DNA from: Peptoniphilus_A harei_B
GTDB taxonomy: Bacteria; Bacillota; Clostridia; Tissierellales; Peptoniphilaceae
Assembly: GCA_032560695.1 (NCBI GenBank)
Contig: JAWGHR010000007.1
Coordinates: 21,080 to 85,079 of the forward strand
Reading direction: 5' to 3'
Length of the DNA: 64,000 bases
Shown: positions 58,223-64,000 of the stretch, one piece after another
Layout of the letters: the number at the start of each line of letters is the position of its first letter
Numbering within the stretch: the first letter of the stretch is position 1
Notes under the pieces: model-generated
What the model was told of the DNA's origin: nothing
The model's input: only the letters and a program-made list of their open reading frames with translations
The model's database searches: none
Translations under genes and position numbers: made by a program

Positions 58223-59227
58223 TTAAAGCACCTCCACAATTACACTGTTTTCTTTTAAGAATTCAATGGCCCTTGCTCTTTCTTCATCCTTACCAAGGAT
58301 TTGAACTGTAAGGTAACCAACATTTGCCGCATTTAGCTTGTTTATATTTCCAGATAAAATGGAAAAATCTATGTCAAACTTCTTGACGCATTGGGAAAGA
58401 ATTGGCTTGTCGTAGTTGTTATCTGCATAGGATAGTCTTAATACATCTCCCTTGTAGTCGCTAGCCCTTACATAGCCTTCTTCCACATCGTCTTCAAGAT
58501 TTTTTATAAAGGATCTTGTTACAGCAGTCTTTGGATTAGTGAAGAGTTCTTTTGTAGTGTTTCCTTCAATAATTTTTCCAGCCTCCATAACTGCAATCCT
58601 GTCACAAATTTCTTTAGCAACTTCCATTTGATGTGTGATCATTATAACTGTCATGTCAAATTCATCTACGATTTTCTTTAAAAGACTTAGGACAGACTTG
58701 GTGTTTGCTGGGTCAAGAGCTGATGTCCCTTCATCTGAAAGTAGGATTGATGGGTTAGTTGCAATTGCTCTTGCTATTGCAACCCTTTGCTTTTGCCCAC
58801 CAGATAATTCTGCTGGATAAGAGTTCTTCTTATCTTCTAGGTCTATAAAGTTTAGAAGTTCATCTACCCTCTTATTTATCTTTTCCCTAGATACTCCAGA
58901 TATTTCTAGGGGATAGGCAATATTCTCTGCCACAGTCTTTTGCATGAATAAGTTGAAATACTGGAAGATCATTCCAATATCCTTTCTAGCAGACCTTAGT
59001 TCTTTTTCATTTAGGCCAATAATGGACTTACCATCAACTAGAATTTCTCCAGAGCTTGGCTCTTCTAGTCTGTTGATACACCTAACAAGTGTTGACTTAC
59101 CAGCACCAGATAAACCGATAACACCGTAAATCTCACCTCGATTGACCTTGAAAGAAACATCATTTATGGCTCTAAAACTTCCTCCATCAGTTTTAAATTC
59201 TTTAACCAAATTTTTTACTTCAATCAT
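58223..59227 (-). CDS. metN: Methionine ABC transporter ATP-binding protein
   Basis: ATPase subunit (334 aa): Walker A GLSGAGKSTLVRC, signature LSGGQKQRVAIARA, Walker B ILLSDEGTSALDP and the switch IMITHQ. The C-terminal NIL regulatory domain (from about residue 255) is the methionine-binding part that inhibits transport. The frame opens 63 bases upstream, but TTGGAGGAAGA marks the ATG at 59227. First gene of metNIQ. Confidence 0.96.
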   Translation of the reverse strand: MIEVKNLVKEFKTDGGSFRAINDVSFKVNRGEIYGVIGLSGAGKSTLVRCINRLEEPSSGEILVDGKSIIGLNEKELRSARKDIGMIFQYFNLFMQKTVAENIAYPLEISGVSREKINKRVDELLNFIDLEDKKNSYPAELSGGQKQRVAIARAIATNPSILLSDEGTSALDPANTKSVLSLLKKIVDEFDMTVIMITHQMEVAKEICDRIAVMEAGKIIEGNTTKELFTNPKTAVTRSFIKNLEDDVEEGYVRASDYKGDVLRLSYADNNYDKPILSQCVKKFDIDFSILSGNINKLNAANVGYLTVQILGKDEERARAIEFLKENSVIVEVL

Positions 59228-59239
59228 TCTTCCTCCAAA

Positions 59240-59499
59240 ATAATAAAAAAAGAGCTTCCATCCCATAAGGACGAAAGCTCGTGTTACCACCTTAATTTAT
59301 CACTTCCTCACGAAAGCGACCTCTTCAAGTACTATCATACTCTACTTCTATAACGGGAAGACCCGTAAATACCTAATATCAGTATTTCCTAGAGAAGGCC
59401 ATGTTCACAAAAAATTCATCTACTTCTTTCACCTGGGCGAAGCTCTCTTTAATCAAAATTTTAGGTTACTCTTCTTCTCAAAAGTTTATTTTTGAATTA
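59240..59499 (-). promoter_or_regulatory. T-box leader (methionine) controlling metNIQ
   Basis: The T-box core AAGGTGGTAACACGAG (minus strand, about 59277-59292) precedes a terminator hairpin (GAGCTTTCGTCC / GGATGGAAGCTC then seven T). Stem I begins at GAGAAG and returns at CTTCTC. The specifier loop reads GAAC-ATG-GCC with the ATG codon at 59400-59402, so it should read uncharged tRNA-Met, agreeing with the downstream transporter. Confidence 0.93.
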
Positions 59500-59505
59500 C
59501 TTATG

Positions 59506-59534
59506 ATTATATTAGCTTACATTTTAAATGTCAA
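59506..59534 (-). promoter_or_regulatory. Consensus promoter of the metNIQ T-box transcript
   Basis: Minus strand TTGACA (59529-59534), 17-base spacer, TATAAT (59506-59511). It starts only 10 bases after the hcp stop codon. Confidence 0.88.
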
Positions 59535-59543
59535 GCATAATAA

Positions 59544-61157
59544 TTATTTTATTTTTAAGATTTTCATGTCCTCTTCAACACTAGTGATACCAGCGATTCC
59601 AAAATTTTCCACCAAAACATCTACTACATTTTTTGATAAAAAGGCTGGAAGAGTCGGTCCAAGATGAATGTTTTTAACACCTAATGCTAAAAGAGCAAGT
59701 AAAACTATTACAGCCTTTTGTTCATACCAAGCTATGTTGTAAGCAATTGGAAGATCATTTACACTTTCCACTCCAAAGGCATCTACTAAAGCAAGAGCAA
59801 TTTGGATAAGTGAGTAGGAGTCATTACATTGGCCTGCATCAAGTACTCTTGGGATTCCATTTATGTCACCAAGATTTAGTTTGTTGTATCTGTACTTAGC
59901 ACAACCAGCAGTTAAAATTACAGTTGACTTAGGAAGTTCTTTGGCAAAATCTTCATAATAATTTCTGTCATACATTCTTCCGTCGCAACCTGCCATAACA
60001 ACAAATTTTGTGATGTCGCCATTCTTTACAGCTTCAATTACCTTGTCAGCAAGTTCCATAACTTGACTGTGAGCGAAACCTCCCACAATTTTTCCTTTTT
60101 CAATTTCCACTGGTGGCTCACAAGTCTTTGCAAGTTCAATTATTTTTGAGAAGTCCTTGTGACCTTCTTCATCTTCTTCGATGTAAGTGCAGCCAGGATA
60201 TCCTGCAGCTCCAGTTGTAAATAATTTATCCTTGTAAGAATCTTTTGGAGGAACGATGCAGTTAGTTGTCATTAGGATTGGACCATTAAAGGACTCAAAC
60301 TCATCTCTTTGTTTCCACCATGCATTTCCATAATTGCCAACAAAGTTTTCGTACTTTTTAAACTTTGGATAATAGTTTGCTGGTAACATTTCTGAGTGAG
60401 TGTAAATGTCCACTCCAGAATCTTTTGCTTGTTCTAAGAGCATTTCAAAATCTTTTAAGTCGTGACCAGATACTAGGATACCAGGATTTTTTCTTGCCCC
60501 AATGTTAACTTCAGAAATTTCTGGATTTCCGTAAGTCTTTGTATTGGCTCCATCAAGAGTTGCCATTGCCCTATATCCCATCTCTCCTGTCTTAAGTGTC
60601 AAGGCAATTAATTCATCAAGGCTTTTTTCTTCTAAAAGGTCAGCCATAGTTCTTAAAATAAATTTATTTACTTCTTCGTCTTCATATCCCAAGACCTTAG
60701 CATGTCTTACGTAGGCAGCCATTCCCTTAAGGCCATAAGTTATTAGTTCCTTTAAACTTCTTAGATCTTCATTTTCTTCTCTAAGAATAGAAACATCGTG
60801 ACTTGCAATTTTTTTATCGATTTCAGAAAAATCTACAGATGACCAAGCTCCTGCTTCGTTATAAGTTTTTTCTTCTCTCAAAGAATTCATAAGCTCAATA
60901 GTTTCTATGATTCTATTTTTTATTTGCACGTCGTCAAAGTTTGCATTAGTGATAGTAGTGAAGAGGTTTAAAATAACCCTGTCTATTACTTTTTTATCTT
61001 CTTTTTCACTCTTAACAGCAATTTCAGAAAGTCCCTTAGAGATCCAAATTAAAAAGTCTTGGTAGTTAGCAACAGTAGCTGACTTTCCGCAAACTCCCCT
61101 CTTTGTACATCCTTTATTGTTTAAAGTTTCTTGGCATTGGTAACAAAACATATCCAT
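59544..61157 (-). CDS. hcp: Hydroxylamine reductase (hybrid-cluster protein)
   Basis: Iron-sulfur/hybrid-cluster enzyme (537 aa) that reduces hydroxylamine, or scavenges nitric oxide, in anaerobes. The N-terminal cluster site is CYQCQETLNNKGCTKRGVC (C-x2-C-x8-C-x5-C, the anaerobe type). The hybrid-cluster ligands include VSGHDLKDFE, the TTNC, GYPGC and TAGCAKYRYNKL cysteines, DAGQCNDSY and the WYEQKAV glutamate. Three Met codons lie close together; GAAGGGATGAAG best fits the one at 61157. No hcr reductase gene is adjacent. Confidence 0.96.
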   Translation of the reverse strand: MDMFCYQCQETLNNKGCTKRGVCGKSATVANYQDFLIWISKGLSEIAVKSEKEDKKVIDRVILNLFTTITNANFDDVQIKNRIIETIELMNSLREEKTYNEAGAWSSVDFSEIDKKIASHDVSILREENEDLRSLKELITYGLKGMAAYVRHAKVLGYEDEEVNKFILRTMADLLEEKSLDELIALTLKTGEMGYRAMATLDGANTKTYGNPEISEVNIGARKNPGILVSGHDLKDFEMLLEQAKDSGVDIYTHSEMLPANYYPKFKKYENFVGNYGNAWWKQRDEFESFNGPILMTTNCIVPPKDSYKDKLFTTGAAGYPGCTYIEEDEEGHKDFSKIIELAKTCEPPVEIEKGKIVGGFAHSQVMELADKVIEAVKNGDITKFVVMAGCDGRMYDRNYYEDFAKELPKSTVILTAGCAKYRYNKLNLGDINGIPRVLDAGQCNDSYSLIQIALALVDAFGVESVNDLPIAYNIAWYEQKAVIVLLALLALGVKNIHLGPTLPAFLSKNVVDVLVENFGIAGITSVEEDMKILKIK

Positions 61158-61261
61158 AATCTTCATCCCTTCTATTTTTTAAAATTCATAAAATTCTTAA
61201 CTTCTAAAAACATTTTAATAGAGAGATAAAAACTTTTCTGTTGCAAATGCAACAAGAAGTT

Positions 61262-61291
61262 AAAAAAAAGAGACCCCTTTCAGGATCTCCA
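61262..61291 (-). terminator. Terminator of the redox operon (before hcp)
   Basis: Minus strand GGAGATCC / GGGGTCTC stem followed by eight T, after the TlpA-like gene. Confidence 0.85.
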
Positions 61292-61338
61292 TAGGTGTAT
61301 ATTAAAAAGGATTTATTAAGTGATTACAATTTAAAAAT

Positions 61339-61908
61339 TTATTTTTTGTCATTAGCTATTGCTTCGTCAATTTTCTTGTAAAGCTCAGCTTTCTTATCTT
61401 TGTCATCAACTGAACCCACGCTTGCATCGCCTATGATCTTGCCTTGTCTATCAATTAATAAAGTTGTTGGGAAGGCGGTTAGGTTTTTAAGGTAAGCATC
61501 AATTTCTTCAGAAGGTTTAACAGCGAGGTTAGTATATTTTACACCCTTAGCCTCTAAGATTTTTTCTGCTTCTTCCTTAATTTTTTTATCTTCATAAGTG
61601 TCTAGGCAAATTGACATAACCTTTACATTTTTATCTTTTAATTCTTCGCTAATTTGTTGTAGAGCTGGCATTTCATCAATGCAACCCTTACAACCTGTGA
61701 ACCAGATATTTAAAATTGTCACAGGATGGTCTTTAAACACATCATTTTTTACTGGGTTACCCTTAAAGTCTACTGCATCAAACTTTGGAAAAGAGTCTCC
61801 ACCAGATAGGTCAGTCCCTTCTGGCGCCTTACTTGTGCATGCAGTCATAGATACCAATAGAATCATAAGGACAAATAATTTACTTATCTTATTAAAAACT
61901 TTATTCAT
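61339..61908 (-). CDS. TlpA/ResA-like thioredoxin-fold lipoprotein
   Basis: Extracytoplasmic thiol-disulfide oxidoreductase (189 aa). The signal peptide ends in the lipobox SMTAC, so it is lipid-anchored outside. The thioredoxin active site is WFTGCKGCIDEMPAL (CxxC), followed by MSICLDTYEDKKIK and the cis-Pro in AFPTTLLIDRQGKI. It overlaps the polyferredoxin gene by 8 bases. It is likely reduced via that membrane protein. Substrates (surface proteins or peroxides) are unknown. Confidence 0.9.
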   Translation of the reverse strand: MNKVFNKISKLFVLMILLVSMTACTSKAPEGTDLSGGDSFPKFDAVDFKGNPVKNDVFKDHPVTILNIWFTGCKGCIDEMPALQQISEELKDKNVKVMSICLDTYEDKKIKEEAEKILEAKGVKYTNLAVKPSEEIDAYLKNLTAFPTTLLIDRQGKIIGDASVGSVDDKDKKAELYKKIDEAIANDKK

Positions 61909-62791
61909 AACTTACTCCTTTTTCAACATTATTTTTATTAATAGAGGTGGAAATTGCAGAAGTTGGACAAGCCCTTAGGCAGTCCCCACATCTTATACAT
62001 TCTAGAGCATTTTGGTTCTTTGACATGTCCACATCCATCTTACAAACTCTCTTACACTTGCCACAAGAAATACAAGAATCATCCACATGGTACTTGTAGA
62101 ATGAAAACTTATTAGTTATGGCATAAAAAGCACCGAGAGGGCAAAGGTATTTGCAGAAAGGCCTGTAGAAAAATATTGAAAGCAAAGTTATTAGTGTGAG
62201 AATTACAAACTTTAACTTAAATAAATTTCCCAAGGCTCCTCTTATAGATTTGTTGGCAATAGAAAGAGGGATTCCTCCTTCCAATATCCCTTGCGGGCAA
62301 ATATACTGACAGAAGTATGGAGAAGCCCCTCCAAGTTCGTCAGTTAAAAATATTCCAAAAAGCCAAACTACAAAAAATAAAATCAAATACTTTAGGTATT
62401 TTAAAAAAGAAAATTTTCTTGTAGAGAATTTTTTTGTGGGAATCTTATACAAGAGATCTTGAAAAAATCCAAAAGGACACATGAAACCACAGATAAGCCT
62501 TCCAAATAAAGTTCCAAAGAAAAGCATTAGTCCCGTCACATAGTAGGCAAAATTAAATTTTGACGAGCCAACTATTGCTTGAAAGGATCCTATTGGACAA
62601 GAGAAGGCAGCTCCCGGACAAGAATAACAATTAAGTCCTGGAACACAAAGGCTCTTAGTCTTACCTGTGTAGATAGTTCCTTTGATGAAGTTTGGAATAT
62701 GTATGTTTGTAAGAAGAGCAAAGCTCCCTTGAAATAAATTTCGTTTTTTACCAATATTTTTTAGAAGATTTATTAAATTAGCCAATTCCAA
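61901..62791 (-). CDS. Membrane polyferredoxin (NapH/CcdA-like electron-transfer protein)
   Basis: Membrane protein of 296 aa with about five segments and many cysteines: LNCYSCPGAAFSCPIG, ICGFMCPFGFFQDL, FCQYICPQGIL, FCKYLCPLGAF and two C-terminal 4Fe-4S ferredoxin sites (CISCGKCKRVC and CIRCGDCLRACP). It should carry electrons across or to the outer face of the membrane, for the TlpA-like lipoprotein. It starts with TTG at 62791, inside the end of the small CXXC-peptide gene, behind GGAG. No quinone partner is seen. Confidence 0.9.
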   Translation of the reverse strand: MELANLINLLKNIGKKRNLFQGSFALLTNIHIPNFIKGTIYTGKTKSLCVPGLNCYSCPGAAFSCPIGSFQAIVGSSKFNFAYYVTGLMLFFGTLFGRLICGFMCPFGFFQDLLYKIPTKKFSTRKFSFLKYLKYLILFFVVWLFGIFLTDELGGASPYFCQYICPQGILEGGIPLSIANKSIRGALGNLFKLKFVILTLITLLSIFFYRPFCKYLCPLGAFYAITNKFSFYKYHVDDSCISCGKCKRVCKMDVDMSKNQNALECIRCGDCLRACPTSAISTSINKNNVEKGVSYE

Positions 62792-62924
62792 CGCACTCCA
62801 AACAAATTCTTATTGCCTTAGAAAGCACTGTATCCACTTCCTGTCTATAAGCTCCATAAACAACAAAGGCAATAGACAAGAGTAACATAAGATATGATAA
62901 CTTTTTTTCTGCAAATTCCTTCAT
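62778..62924 (-). CDS. CD1871A-like CXXC-motif small membrane protein (48 aa)
   Basis: First gene of the redox operon, too short for routine gene calls. It has one membrane segment (LSYLMLLLSIAFVVYGAYRQ) and a C-terminal ICLECVGIG with a CxxC. This matches the pattern of the CD1871A family CXXC-motif proteins, which precede polyferredoxin and TlpA genes in clostridia. GAGGTGAAAAC precedes the ATG. It overlaps the polyferredoxin gene by 14 bases. The Cys pair may accept or pass electrons. The family assignment is from memory of the pattern. Confidence 0.8.
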   Translation of the reverse strand: MKEFAEKKLSYLMLLLSIAFVVYGAYRQEVDTVLSKAIRICLECVGIG

Positions 62925-62944
62925 GTTTTCACCTCACAAGTAGT

Positions 62945-63300
62945 ATAGCATTAAGGATGTAAAGATAAGGTTAAGAAATCTTAATTATCTTAATTTTTTT
63001 TAATAAATTTTCAAAATTAAATGATAAATTTTAATTCAAATAAATTTTAAATAAAATAGTAAACTCTAACTCAAATAAATTATAAATTAAATAAGAAGAT
63101 CTAAATCAAATAAAACCTTAACTTTATAATTAATCTCTTGTTAACTTTCTACAGCTAATTCAATTATTCTAAAATAAAAGCTCCTTAAATTTATTCAGGA
63201 TATTTTAGAAGGCTAGCCTTTCTGCTTTTATTTCTATCCCCAAGCTACTAGTTATAAAATTTCTCTATTAATTATACCTTATTCTTAAATTTAAAAATTA
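62945..63300. other. AT-rich gap without a gene
   Basis: About 350 bases with repeated CTAACTCAAATAAATT-like units (63010-63110) and no frame with a ribosome binding site. An AAAAGC... / ...GCTTTT pairing near 63176-63232 could form a weak hairpin. I see no gene or RNA family. Confidence 0.4.
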
Positions 63301-63305
63301 TAATA

Positions 63306-63333
63306 AAAAAAGCTGTGAAAAATTCACAGCTAA
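63306..63333 (-). terminator. Terminator of the tRNA operon
   Basis: Minus strand TTAGCTGTGAA / TTCACAGCTTTTTTT hairpin directly after the last tRNA. Confidence 0.88.
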
Positions 63334-63335
63334 CT

Positions 63336-63411
63336 TGGTGACCCATGCGCGATTCGAACGCGCGACACCTTGATTAAAAGTCAAGTGCTCTGCCGACTGA
63401 GCTAATGGGTC
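63336..63411 (-). tRNA. tRNA-Lys (TTT), copy 1
   Basis: 76 bases with CCA encoded. Cloverleaf arms are complete, anticodon loop CTTTTAA (anticodon TTT). Identical in sequence to the copy at 63571-63646, only a tRNA-Ser gene lying between them. Last tRNA before the terminator. Confidence 0.97.
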
Positions 63412-63462
63412 TTAGTATTATAAAGTTTCAATAAAAAATCTGTGTTGACCACAGATTAAAAA

Positions 63463-63551
63463 TGGCGGAGAGGAAGGGATTCGAACCCTTGTGGGCTTGC
63501 ACCCTAACGGTTTTCAAGACCGCCCCGTTATGACCACTTCGGTACCTCTCC
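63463..63551 (-). tRNA. tRNA-Ser (TGA)
   Basis: 89 bases with CCA encoded and the long variable arm of class II tRNAs; anticodon loop CTTGAAA (anticodon TGA). It is a substrate of the SerS encoded in this window. Confidence 0.96.
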
Positions 63552-63570
63552 ACAAATATAAAATTAAAAA

Positions 63571-63646
63571 TGGTGACCCATGCGCGATTCGAACGCGCGA
63601 CACCTTGATTAAAAGTCAAGTGCTCTGCCGACTGAGCTAATGGGTC
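63571..63646 (-). tRNA. tRNA-Lys (TTT), copy 2
   Basis: 76 bases, CCA encoded, anticodon TTT, identical to the copy at 63336-63411. Confidence 0.97.
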
Positions 63647-63651
63647 TCACT

Positions 63652-63727
63652 TGGCTGGGGTGGCAGGACTCGAACCTACGCATGCCAGAGTCAAAGTCTG
63701 GTGCCTTACCGACTTGGCTACACCCCA
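63652..63727 (-). tRNA. tRNA-Gln (TTG)
   Basis: 76 bases with CCA encoded, anticodon loop CTTTGAC (anticodon TTG), acceptor stem TGGGGTG / CACCCCA. Confidence 0.96.
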
Positions 63728-63736
63728 ATAATTATT

Positions 63737-63813
63737 TGGCGCACCTAGGAGGATTCGAACCCCCGGCACACGGATTAGAAGTCCGTTGCTCTATCCTACT
63801 GAGCTATAGGTGC
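63737..63813 (-). tRNA. tRNA-Arg (TCT)
   Basis: 77 bases with CCA encoded, anticodon loop CTTCTAA (anticodon TCT), acceptor stem GCACCTA / TAGGTGC. Confidence 0.96.
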
Positions 63814-63819
63814 TTAATA

Positions 63820-63893
63820 TGGAGCGGGTGAAGGGAATCGAACCCTCGCAACCAGCTTGGAAGGCTGGGGCTCTACCACTGAGCTACACCCGC
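63820..63893 (-). tRNA. tRNA-Gly (TCC)
   Basis: 74 bases with CCA encoded, anticodon loop CTTCCAA (anticodon TCC), acceptor stem GCGGGTG / CACCCGC. Confidence 0.96.
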
Positions 63894-63919
63894 ATAATAA
63901 ATATCTTATATAAAATTTT

Positions 63920-64000
63920 TGGTGGAGGAGAGTGGATTTGAACCACTGAAAGTTAAACTAACGGATTTACAGTCCGTCCCCTTTGGCCAACTCGGGAACT
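63920..64000 (-). tRNA. tRNA-Tyr (GTA), 5' end outside window
   Basis: 81 bases present with CCA encoded, anticodon loop CTGTAAA (anticodon GTA) and a long variable arm. The first bases of the 5' acceptor strand lie beyond the window end. Confidence 0.93.

Noticed and set aside
61598..61978. 126-residue plus-strand frame
   Set aside because: Antisense to the TlpA-like gene; no ribosome binding site.

Overview
The window is AT-rich, gene-dense Firmicutes DNA: strong AGGAGG-type ribosome binding sites, TTGACA/TATAAT promoters, T-box leaders, short intergenic gaps and many 1-11 base gene overlaps. The gene content fits an anaerobic Gram-positive coccus of the Tissierellia/Peptoniphilaceae type, and Peptoniphilus-like is my best guess. 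It carries a thiolase-crotonase-3-hydroxybutyryl-CoA dehydrogenase set, a hydroxylamine reductase, amino-acid and peptide catabolism (glutaminase, GltS, three M20 amidohydrolases, threonine/serine dehydratase), an SLH-domain surface protein and an LtaS-type synthase. I saw no prophage, insertion sequence, CRISPR array or rRNA. The species assignment is inference.

Layout. 1-6.4 kb: a polysaccharide deacetylase cut by the window edge, a small membrane protein, gltX, an SLH surface protein and a guanine/hypoxanthine permease. 6.4-11.8 kb: a YtrA-type GntR/ABC operon, a CPBP membrane protease whose promoter carries a YtrA-like operator, and azlCD. 12-17.4 kb: a P-type ATPase under a yybP-ykoY (Mn2+) riboswitch, serS under a T-box, and a probable type I toxin-antitoxin locus plus small membrane peptides that are too short for ordinary gene finding. 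17.4-20 kb: an orphan NorQ/NorD-like AAA+ and VWA pair. 20-29 kb: an aminotransferase/dehydratase pair, then a six-gene operon for glutamine, glutamate and acyl-amino-acid use. 29-37 kb: pyrBIKD, a guanylate-kinase-like gene, and the FMN-riboswitch operon ribD-ribE-ribBA-ribH with an overlapping HAD phosphatase. 37-42.5 kb: an orphan radical SAM protein, a LuxR-type two-component system and two tandem paralogous small membrane-anchored proteins. 42.5-45.5 kb: thl-crt-hbd. 45.5-53 kb: tsaC-rpiB-upp-wecA-wecB and an LtaS/M20 pair. 53-54 kb: 1.1 kb without a protein gene but with two predicted minus-strand small-RNA units. 54-63 kb: LysR, HtrA, metNIQ under a methionine T-box, hcp, and a three-gene extracytoplasmic redox operon (CXXC peptide, polyferredoxin, TlpA-like lipoprotein). 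63.3-64 kb: a minus-strand tRNA operon (Tyr-Gly-Arg-Gln-Lys-Ser-Lys in transcription order) that runs off the window.

How the genes work together. Amino acids appear to be the main fuel. Glutamine and acyl or peptide-linked glutamate are imported and deaminated, threonine/serine are deaminated, and acetyl-CoA is condensed toward butyryl-CoA; the later steps (bcd, etf and the terminal enzymes) are not in this window. Regulation is largely at the RNA level: FMN and Mn2+ riboswitches, Ser and Met T-boxes, and an antisense-controlled toxin. The least explained loci are the two-component system with its paralogous small exported proteins, the NorQ/NorD-like pair, the small-RNA region at 53.4-54.0 kb and the YtrA-like regulon with its T13 tract.
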